Part shown: positions 35,801 through 46,336 of the stretch, piece by piece
Numbering within the stretch: position 1 is the first letter of the stretch
Layout of the letters: the number at the start of each line of letters is the position of its first letter
NCBI RefSeq assembly: GCF_020520425.1
Contig: NC_079488.1
Span: 89,943,285-90,007,284, forward strand
Length of the DNA: 64,000 nucleotides
Direction of reading: 5' to 3'
From: Spinacia oleracea
Taxonomy: Eukaryota > Streptophyta > Magnoliopsida > Caryophyllales > Amaranthaceae
Program-made: the position numbers and the translations under genes
Notes under the pieces: generated by a model
Seen by the model: the letters and a program-made list of their open reading frames with translations, nothing else
Database searches by the model: none
What the model was told of the DNA's origin: nothing

Positions 35801-36317
35801 CCTCCACAACGAAGGGGTGTGGAGGGAATCTCATGCCGAGTTTGATGGATGCGGCATACACAGGGAATTCTCCCTCGGCAAGCAGGCTGACGGTCGAGTC
35901 CAGACCGGCCGGCACGCGCATTTGATACCCTTCCCCCACACAGAGGTCATCCCTCATCTTGGCTCCGTGCCTGTCTAGCCACCGCATCCAGCCCACGTCT
36001 GGGTGAATCTCTGACGGAAGCAATTGGGCCTCCTCCCGTCCTCTGGGCCTAACAAGCTGGGGAGCAGCCTCTTGCTCCCCGGCGGCCGTTGACAATGGAG
36101 CGACGCTTGGCTCCCCCACTGCCTGGCTTGCTGTACCCTCCGACGAGCTTGCCGCCTGCTCCCCCGCCTCGACATACTCGTCGATCTCTTGAAAGAGTTC
36201 GGCAAATTCTTCGTCGACTGCCGAGGCAGTGGAAGAATATCTCTCCCTAGGGGGTGTCGATGCTTCTTCCCGCAAGCGCAGGCGCGTAGGATCTGCCGTT
36301 TGCTTGGTTCTAGCCAT
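32856..36317 (-). CDS. Spliced antisense gene of the Tat-type element; H3-like N-terminus
   Basis: Four exons on the strand opposite to gag-pol: 36317-35294, 35218-35103, 34155-33523 and 33449-32856. The three introns have GT-AG ends and the exons total 2367 nt, exactly 789 codons. The product starts MARTKQTA, identical to the start of histone H3, then has an acidic Ser/Glu-rich part. A domain around MRFPPHPFVVEVLDGFN, QLTPNSWADIFGY and GWFNLSS follows, as in plant proteins labelled putative gypsy-type transposon (Pfam Transposase_28, from memory). The C-terminal half of exon 4 is a Glu/Lys/Ala-rich coiled coil ending SSDDEDDAAAP. One in-frame TAG at 35609-35607 breaks exon 1. The frame is also open above 36317, but that part is Phe-rich and contains three copies of a 21-bp repeat, so I take it as 5' UTR. 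Function is unknown. Confidence 0.85.
34200..34980. repeat. Tandem repeat of about 77 bp in intron 2 of the antisense gene
   Basis: About ten copies of a 75-79-bp unit are present, with gtggctcgtcattaaaaa starting near 34224, 34303, 34380, 34457 and on. Each unit can form a hairpin between CTCGTCATT and AATGACGAG. The array takes up most of the 947-nt intron (35102-34156). It is removed from the antisense message by splicing but stays in the genomic RNA of the element. Confidence 0.9.
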
Positions 36318-36543
36318 GCCTTCTGCATAGTGAACGAAGCACGGCTTAGGAGTGACCAACAATGAAGAAAAAGACGTGATTGGACGTCCGCCCCGTAAAA
36401 AGATGAACGGCGGAAAAATCTTAAATAAAACCTTCAAACCCCTACTAAGAGGTCGGCCGCTAACAAAGAGAAAAGTGACGAGAGGATAACAAAAACAAGA
36501 AAGAAAGGCGAAAACTAACCTTGAAAGATCTGCGAAGTACTCG

Positions 36544-36605
36544 GTGAAGAACAGGATGAGTTTCGCGAAGAACAGGATGAGTTTCGCGAAGAACAGGATG
36601 AGTTT
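36544..36605. repeat. Three copies of a 21-bp repeat
   Basis: The unit gaagaacaggatgagtttcgc is repeated in tandem about three times upstream of the antisense start, with a fourth, changed copy (aaaaggatgagtctcg) after it. Confidence 0.85.
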
Positions 36606-36728
36606 GACTAGGAAAAGGATGAGTCTCGTGGTGGCCGGAAATCGCCTGATGGTGGTGGGAATACGCCGGAAATCGCCTATGAGAGCTCTGTGAAAACGAA
36701 ATGTAAAAAAATGAAATTTACCCCCCTC

Positions 36729-36738
36729 TATATATATA
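36729..36738 (-). promoter_or_regulatory. TATA-like box facing the antisense gene
   Basis: TATATATATA in a GC-rich setting lies about 410 bp before the antisense ATG at 36317 and outside the 3' LTR. It is the best candidate for an antisense core promoter. The second element has a TATA box in the matching place (58528-58535). Confidence 0.5.
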
Positions 36739-36858
36739 GGGAGGGGCAAAATGGAGAAAGGTGACACGTGTCACCCCCTCAACACCTGACCCAAAGATGA
36801 AGATGCAAATCAAAGGTCAAGAAGCGATACCCGGAAAGTGTTTCCAGAAATGCCCTTC

Positions 36859-36870
36859 TTGAGGGGCAAA
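36859..36870 (+). other. Polypurine tract
   Basis: The purine-rich TTGAGGGGCAAA lies directly before the 3' LTR, where plus-strand DNA synthesis is primed. Confidence 0.7.
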
Positions 36871-37393
36871 TGTTGTGGGCAAAATTACCGTGCCTTCGTG
36901 TACCAATGAGGATGTGACACCTGGCACGTATTGCACCCCCTAAGCAGAAATCATACGAAGTCTACTCCGGGGCATGAGTATTAATCTAGGTATCTACAAT
37001 GTATGTATTTAAGTGTGTATAAATGTACGTATAAAACCTATACCTGGAAAAGGGCTTAATTAGTATGTATCCCAAGTGAATGACTAAGCACAATAGGCCC
37101 AAATAGCCCACTATTGCTAAAAGGGACCAGAGAATTGTAAGGAGAAAGGACACGTGTCCTCCTCCCATTCCCCAGCCAATCATGTAAGGGGAATATTAGG
37201 TCATTCCCACAAAAACCTAGTACTATAAATATTCCCACTTCCCTAGAAAAAGGGGTCACAATCAATACATTCTAGAGCAATTGCTGCTCTGCCTTCTCTC
37301 TACTTTCTCTCTCTATAAAAATACAATCTTGTTTAATCTTTAAAAGTTACCAAGAAACCTCCAAGGTATCTCACCGGAAAAACCCCACAAACA
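36871..37393 (+). repeat. 3' LTR
   Basis: This is the second copy of the LTR, with two substitutions and one 1-bp indel against 24812-25333. It ends CCCCACAAACA and is followed by the duplicated target ATAAC. Confidence 0.95.
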
Positions 37394-38139
37394 ATAACCT
37401 AAAAGTGTTGAAACTAAGATAGTTTACAAACTCCTAAACTTGAGAATTTATAGTGTTCCTCAAAATTAAGAGAAATCCGATTCATTAAACTGAAAAACGC
37501 GGGCTGGGTTGTCGTCGCCCGATCGGGCGAACGACTCGTCAAAACATAATAGCAGTAGTGTAGCATCTGCCCGATCGGGCGCGTGTTGAAAGTGCTTTTT
37601 CCTTCATTTTTCGCCCGATGGGTGCTCATCACCCATAATTCAAAGAAGAAGCCCAGCACCCGATGGGGACCGAGCGAACGACGCTCGATCTGCCGCCCGT
37701 AGAAACGTCCAATTGTTGTTTTAATTCGCCCAGTGAGTCTACATTCGCCCATGGATCACCGGGCGACCTTCCATATAGGCCTTGGGATGCCTTTATCTAT
37801 TTCAATCACCGAGTCTAACCCTTAGGGCTCGAACATAAGCATCATAGACTCCATAGAGTTGACTAGGATCACCCCGAACTAGCTCGGGATCGTGTAGTGG
37901 CCCGTAAAAACGTGAAACAAGCCTAAAAATGTCAATTTCTCCTTAAACAACCTGAAAACTCTAGACACACTACACAACACTAAAGTAGCTCCGAAGAGTT
38001 CGTTTGAGACCGAAAACTACTACCGGACGGGGGTAAAAACATTATAAAATATGAATATATCAGCTAGCAACACTAATGAGGTTGCTCATATACTACTTGG
38101 TGAACATGCACAATGATGGTAGTATATCCATCATGCATG

Positions 38140-38434
38140 ACTATGATATGCATGACTATGATATGGAAATGGTGGTGGATGATCAGGCAAGTACTTAGCT
38201 GCTTGGATGGGACCTTGAAGCTTTGTGTAAAGAAGAAGAGATTGGATCTAACTACTCTTATTTTGCTTGTTCATATTTTATCTTTTGCTAGCCTAGCTCT
38301 AACTTGTGATGCTGTGCCAATATTGGTTTTTGTGATGGCACTTATGCACTATGTAGGCTCTTTTGTATGGTCCAAAAACTTTAGAGGTGTAATCCTCTTT
38401 TGGTAATATATTTCCTATTTCTGCATTAAAAAAA
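38140..38434 (+). mobile_element. 5'-truncated LINE tail
   Basis: The 295-bp insert is flanked by a perfect 16-bp duplication, ATATCCATCATGCATG (38124-38139 and 38435-38450), and ends in a short poly(A). The 3' part (cctcttttggtaatatattt, then ctgcatt and A run) is like plant L1-type LINE 3' ends. The open frame across it has no catalytic domain, as expected for a short tail copy. Confidence 0.75.
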
Positions 38435-38450
38435 ATATCCATCATGCATG

Positions 38451-39169
38451 TTAGTAGGGAATTCTCTACTCACTTAATTATATATTTGTCAAATTATTTT
38501 ACGAATATATTTAGTTTGTGTACCTTTCCATGCATAATATTTATTTCGATAATTTGTTGTGATATGTGGGGGTGTGCTAGTGTTTAAGACTAACTGATAA
38601 GTTAGTTACAACGTGATTTAGTGAGTACGTACATATATGTGAAGCTACAAAAGGATTGTTGCAGGCACCTAAAGCACGTAGTGTCATGAGTAGTTTCTTA
38701 AAACTACTATTTAGTCTTGGGTTATAATGATTGAATTTATTTCATGTACGTGTATAGTATATATGATTGGCTTTAATTGTGTTTATATGCCTTGTGGTGA
38801 TCATATGTTGTTGATTCACATGTCCTTTAATACTTTTGACGAGATTAAAGTTCCTCATTCTTAAGCGAAGGTGAAAGTTTGAGGTGGGAGATTTATATGA
38901 TACTTGATGACCTGGTGAATGAGTTGGTGCAAGTACATTAAATCTTATTCTCGTTATGTAAAGAAATATTTGGTAATCCCCAATTATATTACCTAGTACA
39001 GACTTGTTGTGTTACTATTGCTAATGTGCTTGTAAGTCCAATGTGGTGATTATTTACTCTTGTCTTTATATTGCATAATTTCCAGTAACAATCGTTTGTT
39101 GGTACAGTCATACGACTATTAGTGAATTTATTTTTCACTAGGTAGTAGTGTAATGTTATGGAAGATGCA
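38451..39169. other. Intergenic, nothing recognised
   Basis: AT-rich sequence without a supported gene or clean repeat end. It may be more decayed Copia sequence, as it precedes the relic at 39170, but I saw no domain in it. Confidence 0.3.
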
Positions 39170-40110
39170 AAGCATAAATATATTTTACTTTACACTATGA
39201 AGTTGATTTCATTGGACTGGATCTTAGATCTCAAGAAACACAAGGTTTGTAAATTGGTTAATTAAGTCGTTGAAGGACATACGCAAGCTTCTAAATAACG
39301 GCATGACAAGTTTGACAAGACTATGCATGGTAATGATTTTCATGTCAATGAAGGTGACTCTTGTGTTTATTCTAAGCATGATTTTCTTGGTTGTGTGATC
39401 GTTCGTCCTTATGTGGATGCTATAATATTTTTTGACACTAACTTGCATCGAGTAAATGAGATAAAAGAATTTCTAAAATCAGAATTTTTGAAATGAAAAA
39501 CGACATGGATGAGGCAGATGTGATTTTGGGAGTAAAATTCATAAGAACTCCAAATGGCATTTGTCTCAGCCTGTCTCATTAAGTTGAAAATTTTCTTAAA
39601 ACGACTTTTCTCATTTAATGTTGATCAAGTTAGGACTTCTTTTGTTCCAAACATCGACTTAAAGAGAAATAAGGGTGATCTAGTTTGTGAATCTGAATAT
39701 GCTAAGATTGTTGGTAGTGTTATGTTTCGTATGAACCACACTACGCTTGATATTGCTTATTTTGTGAGTGGATTGAGCAGGTACACTTATAGCCTAAGTA
39801 ATAATTATCGGGATGCTATAAGGTGATTGCTTCGGTTCCATATGAGTACCATGGATTGGAGTTTGCACTAGTCCAAATGTCCAGAAGTGTTGGAGGGATT
39901 ATGTGATGCCTATTTGGTATTTGACAATTATAAAGTTTACTCCAGTAGTGGTTATGTATTCACCCAAGAATGGTGGAGCAGTATCTTGGAAATCTTGCAA
40001 ACAATCTTGTACTGACTGTTATGACTAATATAGGATATGAATTTATTGCTGAACAGGCAAGAGGTCAGGTACTCTCATTTCCGATCAGAGGTTGATAGAA
40101 ATGTGTTCCT
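39170..40110 (+). pseudogene. Ty1/copia reverse transcriptase and RNase H relic
   Basis: Broken frames together give Copia-type pol text: KFDKTMHGNDFHVNEGD, then a YVDA where active copies have YVDD, then DEADVILGVKFIRTPNGI, YAKIVGSVMFRMNHT and LDIAYFVSGLSRY. RNase H-like text (GGAVSWKSCKQSCT) follows near 39975. Several stops and shifts are present and no LTRs were found, so this is an old fragment. Confidence 0.8.
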
Positions 40111-40623
40111 TAGAACTAGAGCGCCTCGCCTTTGAATTGGCATGAGAAGAATAGGTTTTGAATCACTTTAAACGATTAAGAAAAGAAAGAGATATCGTAA
40201 TTTTAAAATGAGAAAACTGTAAAGTGGCAGTGATTCCAAACAAAAACATACTTTAATGTAGTAAATTAAAATAATTTTTTTATAAAGTAGTAAATACAAA
40301 AGTTGTGTATTTTTAAGGTAGTAAATACCAAAAATATCCTTAATTTTAAGCTTAAATTTGTGAGCTATACAACCCTTTGTTTCGAAATTCCCACATATAG
40401 AGGTAGACATTGTGAATTAATTAGCCCAAAGAAATTTCTAGGTTATCTGAAATTTGCTTATGTTAAACCATATTTGTTGTATGTACTTCTATCCTTTTTT
40501 TAATATATAGTAGATAAGAAATCTCTATTATATAAGTGAAAGTCGGAGTCGGCGTCAAAAAGTGAATGATTACCCTTTATTTAAATAAAAAATAAAAATA
40601 AAATTATTTAGGAAATCAATTTA

Positions 40624-40976
40624 GGAAAATTTGGTAATATTAATCCAACCTTTGACCGATTTTCTTTTATTAAGCCCACCTACGACATATTTTTTAATAA
40701 TCCCACCTTTATTACCCAACAACTTTTATTGCGCCCAACAGGTCATAAAACTGTTGTAAGCGGCATTATTTCTCTACATGGCAGTACTCTCTCTCGATAT
40801 ATTCAGTCATCATCATCAATTCATCACCATCTCGTTGACTTTTTCACCGATTACCGGCCACTTAAGCCCAATAAAAGTCGTCGGGTAGTAAAGGTGGGAT
40901 TATTAAAAAATATGTCGTAGGTGGGATTAATAAAAGAAAATCGGCAAAAGGTTGGATTAATATTACCAAATTTTCC
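40624..40976. mobile_element. Mutator-type MITE with a perfect 9-bp duplication
   Basis: Inverted ends of about 95 bp (GGAAAATTTGGTAATATTAA and its inverse) enclose a 353-bp element. The flanks are both ATCAATTTA (40615-40623 and 40977-40985). The ends share the GGAAAATTTG start with the PPR-carrying element at 21570. No coding region. Confidence 0.93.
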
Positions 40977-41061
40977 ATCAATTTAAGAGATGTTTATCAA
41001 AATCACAAGATACTAAAACTAAAAACCATATTAATAACAAGGACAAAAAATAATTAACCAA

Positions 41062-41634
41062 TCTATACTAATATATTAAAAGGCGTTTATAAGAACGTAT
41101 ATGTGCCACGTAGATCCCTCCTTATTACGCCACATCACCACTACTCTGTATCATGACATATAGTTGACAACCAAAAAGCATATAGCAAGGATTGAACACT
41201 AGACATCTTGAATTAAAAGTTACCATTCTTACCATCTTAGCTAGCCACAATGATGTTATATCTTTCTATTTAAATAATAAATACAACTTTTTTAAAATGA
41301 ATAATTAAAGGGAAAAAAAAACAAAAGAAAATTAATTACTTAACTTATAAATGTACAATTCTTTTCTTCTCAACTTAAGCTTAAAAAATAAAAAACTTAG
41401 GGTAATGGAGTGTAATTATGAGTGCAGAAGAGGGAACTCGACAAGAGTATAATAATCAACTAATCATCAAGAAGAGAACTCGACTTTGTTTTGATTTTCG
41501 GATATGGGAAGGAAGTTTGTTGATCGGCCACTGATCTTGCATGGAAATCAAATAATAGCACCACATACACATATTTAAAATAAGTAAATCCCACTAAAAG
41601 TAAAACCCGGAGCAACGCCCGGGCAACAAACTAG
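41062..41634 (+). mobile_element. Non-autonomous Helitron
   Basis: The element starts TCTATACTAATATATTAAAA and ends CAACAAACTAG. A short hairpin (CCCGG, loop AGCAACGC, CCGGG) lies about 11 nt before the end. It sits between A (41061) and T (41635), as Helitrons do, and makes no target duplication. At 573 bp it has no Rep/helicase gene. Confidence 0.9.
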
Positions 41635-42578
41635 TTAAGTATTATTATGTGTGCATTTTAAAATTATAAGCACACATCACGTGCTTAGAAAACTAGTTTA
41701 GTAGAAGTAAACCAGTTAGACTCTACCCTGTATTTATTTTTAAAGTAGACAAAAATGTAGCAAAAGTAAATCAATTAGATTCATAACTAGATTTTCTTAT
41801 GATAAGAGCCTGATGAGGAACAGATTCAAACTACATTCTCGAGTAAACATGTGATCAAGGGCTATTGGTGCTTTCTTGAACATGATCCATCGAGGACATG
41901 AGGTGTACCAACAAGTATATTGCATCTTGTTATTAGCGGTTTAAGACGCTTGTGTGTAATTCACAAGGTCAACCCGCCAAAGCCGTGACTTTGTTTCTCT
42001 TCCATTCCTTCTCTCGTCTTCCAATACTCGCAGGTTTTTAAAGGAGCATCCTAGTGGTAAGCGATCCAATGTCAACGCCATCTTCTAAAAAGAAAACACA
42101 ATTACAAGTTGTCTTGGCACGATATCGCCTCGGTGGTGGTGCAAACAAGGCAATTACAATAATCAAGGGCCTGCATGAGAAGAGCCAGCTATATATAGTT
42201 TGTGTTTGTAATAATGTGTGTAATGGTTTGTATATATAGTTTGTTTTGTAATAATGTGCGTAATGGTCTATAAAAAGCTAGTGGTTGTTTATTTTGTAGT
42301 GTGTAGTTTGTAAACTTCACTTTATATACAAATTTCATCCCATGTCAAAAAAAATTATATATTTATATATATCTTCCTTTGTTTTGGTACAAGGAATTTA
42401 TGACAACTTCATCGTATACAATAATAACAAGAATTGATATATCCTTTTGATGGTGCATAAATTCATGCTTGATTGAATGGATAAAGTTCCTAAACAATTT
42501 ATATCCAATATTCTTGCCAGATTGTATTGCTAATTATGAAGTTATATTGGATGGAGGAGATCAAACCAATTAAAACTT
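41635..42578. other. Upstream region of the double-knottin gene
   Basis: No gene is supported here. Near 42190-42270 a unit of about 50 bp containing tatatagtttg and gtaataatgtg is present twice. A pyrimidine stretch at 41995-42030 and TATATAA at 42579 are the only promoter-like signs. Confidence 0.35.
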
Positions 42579-42585
42579 TATATAA
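42579..42585 (+). promoter_or_regulatory. TATA-like box of the double-knottin gene
   Basis: TATATAA lies about 80 bp before the ATG at 42665, a usual distance for a plant gene with a short leader. Confidence 0.55.
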
Positions 42586-42664
42586 GTAGGGATAATCCTT
42601 AACTTGCGTGAGACAAATTTTCTACTATATATTTAAAATTAGTCTTCTGTATATATTACTCAAA

Positions 42665-45600
42665 ATGGATAGAAATTTTGCTTTTTACAAATCCAGGAAG
42701 AATGTAATAACCATTCTTTTCATCCTAGCTCTTGGTAATAATTTGAGTATATATGTCTATTAATCTCTTCTTTTTTCTTGTGGTTTTATTATTTAATAAA
42801 TGTTAATATTCATCCATTTCATTAATAAGTTCATTAACATGATAGTTTTGTATTTGAAACAGTGGCAATGCGAAATAGGGTCGGAAAAGCAAGATATAAT
42901 TGTGTTCTTATTGGAGATAAATGTGGACCTGGTTTGAATTCTTGTTGTGCGCAACTTATATGTGGTCCAAAAAACATTTGTATGGAAGGTATGTGGCAAG
43001 ACTTTAGAATTATTTCCTAAGGATATAAATGAATTATGTGATAAATTTTAGAACTCCTTATCATTTTTACTTTTATTTTTAAACAGACCACATAAAATAA
43101 ACTCTTTATATTCCTTAATATTCTAATACCTCTCTTTAAAGATGATCTTTAGAGTTGTTATTTGCATAAATAGTAAAGAAAAAAAAAGGGAGAGAGTGTA
43201 AAAAGTTGTGTGAATATAGTAAAATATGGGTGAAGTAGAAGATATGGGTAAAAATGTGGATGGGTGTAAGAAAAAAATGAATAAGTAAGGAGAAAGTGAG
43301 TGAAAAATTGTAAATATTATGGGGCAAGAGGGGTAAGGTAGTAAAATTTTCAAGTAAAAAAATAGTATAAAATACAATGTAAAAAACATTATGAATGAAA
43401 TACAATATAAAGTGTAAAGATCATTTTGTAACAAATATAGTATTAATTTTGTTTTTCATAGTCTTCAATGCCCATATTCTACCGCTAATATCTTTACTAA
43501 AGTATTAATTAATAAAATTATGAATTGTTTATTTATTATGGAAAAGCATCATGTTACAAACTTAACAGGAGTCCACATGTCAATATTTTCTATATATAAT
43601 CACAAAATACTATCATAGTTTGATTATTTTGACCACATGACCATTAACTGGGTAGAACAAATTAAGGAATATAAGGTCAATGAGAAGATCCTTATAATGA
43701 GAAAATCCTTACTATAAGAATAATGAGAAAGAATATGAACCTTTCAAGTGGATGGTAGGGATTAGACTAGATTTTCTCATTTAAAATTTTGCTCATTATA
43801 ATTTTTTTGTGCACATTAAATTTTTTTGCTCATTTTTTTCTAATAATATTTTCTACATTCCTTAAATATCACACTATATATTAACACTAAGTTTTGGTCA
43901 TCTTTGTGATTCACACCCAAGAAAAGTTGTAGTCGTGTGAGATATTGTTAGATTCTTATCGATATATATTTTCTAAATATCAATTTTTTATAATTTTTAA
44001 TTATACATAATTCAACATTTTAAGAGACAGGGTATGTATTGGAGAGCGTAAAGTTTAGTCAACCATGGTGCATATTTAAGGAACAAAGAAAGTAGTAGTA
44101 ATAATAATAATAATTATTATCATTACTATTATGATTATAATTATACGTATAATAATCATTATTATAATTATAATTATATTTGTAGTAACATATAATAAGA
44201 AAAATTATTATAATAATAAAAATAATTATTATAAGAAGTAATAATTTTAACTATAATAATAATAAATATTATAATAATATTAAAATTAATAGTATACTAA
44301 TAATAATAATAATAATTTATTATAACTATAAATAATAATTGTTACAATTGTTATTATAATTATTAAGTTTCAATCAGGTTTGATCAGTTCCAATAAGTTC
44401 AGATAATTTCAGACAAGTTCCACTAATCTCAGATAAGTTTAGATAAGTTAAAGTCTTATAAGGTCAATAGAACACACCCTTAATGTCACTTTTGCAATTG
44501 GAAAAAAAATTTGTACTCATTTGCCACTTGTCAAACACTCCTTACATTAAATTGGTTTCTAATGGGAGGCTACATCGTTGGTGGACAGCGGCACAATTAC
44601 TCCATACCCGGGGTAAAATGGTATTTTCCCTTCATGAGTTGAAAAGTCAAACAAAGTACTAATTATCGGCAACAATGATAGTAATTAGTACAACAATGAC
44701 AGTATTTTAATACAACAATGACAGTATTTATGCAAACGATGACAATACTTATATAACACTTGTATACATACTTTTACCCATTCATCTAATATGCAACACT
44801 TTTATCCATTCATTTAAGTGGTCCCTTTACTTTTTCTATTTAATTACACTTGTATACATAATTTCCTTTTTTTTGGGGTGATTGTGACAGTATTTTAATA
44901 CAACAATGACTATATATATACAACAGTGACAATACTTATATTACCGTTGACAGTATATAACAAGTTAGCAACACTTTTACACATTTATTTAAGGGTGGGC
45001 CATCTTTCCATTTTTTTTTAGGGTGGGTATGGGGTCCTTGTTTCGCTGTCCACCAGCGATGTAGACAACCTCCTATAAACACCAACTGTTAATATGGATC
45101 TCTCTCTCTCTAACTATTTTATAGTTTTTTATTTATTTCATTCTCTCTCTTAAACACCAATTGTTGAATGTGTTAAACATTCTCTTAGTATGTGTTGCTA
45201 TAGGAAGTCATAAGAACTTTTTATTACACAATTTTATGTAAGAACCAAAATATTTCATAAATAAAACATATTACAAAACTTATATGGGTTAAATTTTAGC
45301 CTCTATTACTTAGATCATTGGAACAAATTCTTTAGTGGGTGCAGTAGATAATTTAACAAATTATCTCCTTTACCATCAAGTTATATAATCATGTACAGAC
45401 TAATAATTAAGAACTTGTGTATAATTAGGTTTGATGTGGTTTAACTTTGTCAAATTGCAACAACAAAAAGTTAGCAAAAGATTTTTTTATAATGTCTTAT
45501 CTTATATTCAAATTGTTGTAAGTTTATGATAGGACATATGAGAATATCATGTCCCTTTAGAAGTTACTTGAGTGATTATTTTAATTTTTTACTAGGAAAA

Positions 45601-45914
45601 CATATCTATAATTTTTTTTTATTTTTTTTGACATAGAACATATCTACAATTAATGTATACGTAAATTGGAGTATATATTTTGCAAAAAATCATTCATAAT
45701 TGTACTCTATATATTATATATGATTTTATTTATGAAATATACTTTGTGATTCCCATCAAATACATTTCAAAATTACAATTGAATCTAAACTTTGTTCGTA
45801 GACCCCTACCACAACTGCAAACTCACAGGGGAAAAGTGTGGTTTCATCTTTGGTAAGTGTTGTATAGGAGCAGGAAAATGTTCAGGCCGCGTTTTAAGAA
45901 GCAGATGTCACTAA
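42665..45914 (+). CDS. Secreted peptide with two six-cysteine (knottin-like) domains
   Basis: Exons are 42665-42734, 42863-42988 and 45802-45914; the two introns (128 and 2813 bp) are GT-AG and both phase 1. The joined frame is 103 codons, giving 102 aa. The N-terminus (MDRNFAFYK, then NVITILFILAL) has a basic start and a hydrophobic core, as in a signal peptide. Exon 2 encodes one cysteine domain with spacing C-6-C-6-CC-4-C-5-C. Exon 3 encodes a second with C-6-C-6-CC-5-C-8-C, ending RCH. This C-C-CC-C-C order is that of plant knottins, which include antimicrobial peptides of Caryophyllales and amaranth alpha-amylase inhibitor. A role in defence is inferred, not shown. No single exon is long, so a plain open-frame scan would miss it. 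The splice sites and clean frame make it probably real. Confidence 0.82.
44090..44350. repeat. AT-rich trinucleotide microsatellite
   Basis: Runs of ATA/AAT/TTA units, partly in inverted order, lie inside intron 2 of the double-knottin gene. Confidence 0.85.
44565..45073. mobile_element. Inverted-repeat element in the double-knottin intron
   Basis: The left end GGAGGCTACATCGTTGGTGG and the right end are inverted and similar over about 45 bp (both include GGTGGACAGCG, and CATACCC further in). The inside repeats words such as acaatgacagtattt. No clear target duplication was found, so the superfamily is not assigned. Confidence 0.6.
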
Positions 45915-46336
45915 TTTTGATCATCACAACACTCACCTTATGTAAGTAATGCAACCATTATTTTATTTCATTTGATTTTGTATGTATGTTTGTCTCAAAA
46001 TACTGACTTTAAGGATGGTGATAACTATTGTTATTATTCAATATCTATACAAATATTTTACAACAAAAAGTTTCTTTTCCACCTATCATACTTTAGCTTT
46101 ATTTATGTTTTTATTCATTTCTTAAGGAAATTTATTTTATCAAAACTAACTATTGAGCCCGTTCAAAAAGAAAATGAAATTCTATGTCTAGACTTTTAAA
46201 TTCGCATTCTTCTTGTTTTGTATGTCATGAATGGAGAGGATAAATGGTAGACTGAGAGTTTTTCTAGAACGAGATCAAAATTTGTAGAACCCTTAGATGT
46301 TTTTTTTATTCGTTTATTTGGGTCATGTTGGTGATA
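45915..46336. other. 3' side of the double-knottin gene
   Basis: AT-rich sequence with no supported gene. It should contain the 3' UTR of the preceding gene. Confidence 0.35.

Larger units (their letters stand above)
24812..37393 (+). mobile_element. Ty3/gypsy retrotransposon, Tat/Retand type, with a spliced antisense gene
   Basis: This element of 12,582 bp has LTRs of 522 and 523 bp and a 5-bp duplication ATAAC (24807-24811 and 37394-37398). The order is LTR, primer site, gag, protease, reverse transcriptase, RNase H, a second RNase H domain, integrase, tandem repeats, an antisense gene, polypurine tract, LTR. The primer site, the doubled RNase H, the lack of a chromodomain and the antisense gene all fit the Tat lineage. 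The LTRs differ by two substitutions and one 1-bp indel. At an assumed 1.3e-8 changes per site per year this is about 0.15 million years. Despite this youth, the polyprotein and the antisense gene each have one in-frame stop. Confidence 0.93.
24054..38062 (-). mobile_element. Solo LTR split by a nested retrotransposon
   Basis: Two pieces, 24054-24811 and 37399-38062, join into one LTR of about 1.42 kb on the minus strand. It starts TGATATATTC at 38062 and ends CCTATCA at 24054. It is flanked by the perfect duplication GCTAG (24049-24053 and 38063-38067). It matches the solo LTR at 2579-3991 through most of its length, including the ends. Everything between 24812 and 37398 is the later insertion and its 5-bp duplication. 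No interior of its own is present, so it was already a solo LTR or became one. Confidence 0.88.

Noticed and set aside
36294..36317. A histone H3 gene
   Set aside because: Only the first eight residues match; the rest has no histone fold and belongs to the spliced antisense gene of the retrotransposon.
36318..36767. An N-terminal extension of the antisense protein
   Set aside because: The frame is open here but the translation is Phe/Leu/Ile-rich, covers three copies of a 21-bp repeat, and lies between a TATA-like box and a good ATG at 36317.
42054..42239. A short protein gene upstream of the double-knottin gene
   Set aside because: The frame is short, has no recognisable domain and ends in a local repeat; no splice context supports it.
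43123..43434. A Phe/Leu/Tyr-rich membrane protein on the minus strand
   Set aside because: The sequence is AT-rich and low in complexity, within the long intron of the double-knottin gene, and shows no conserved pattern.
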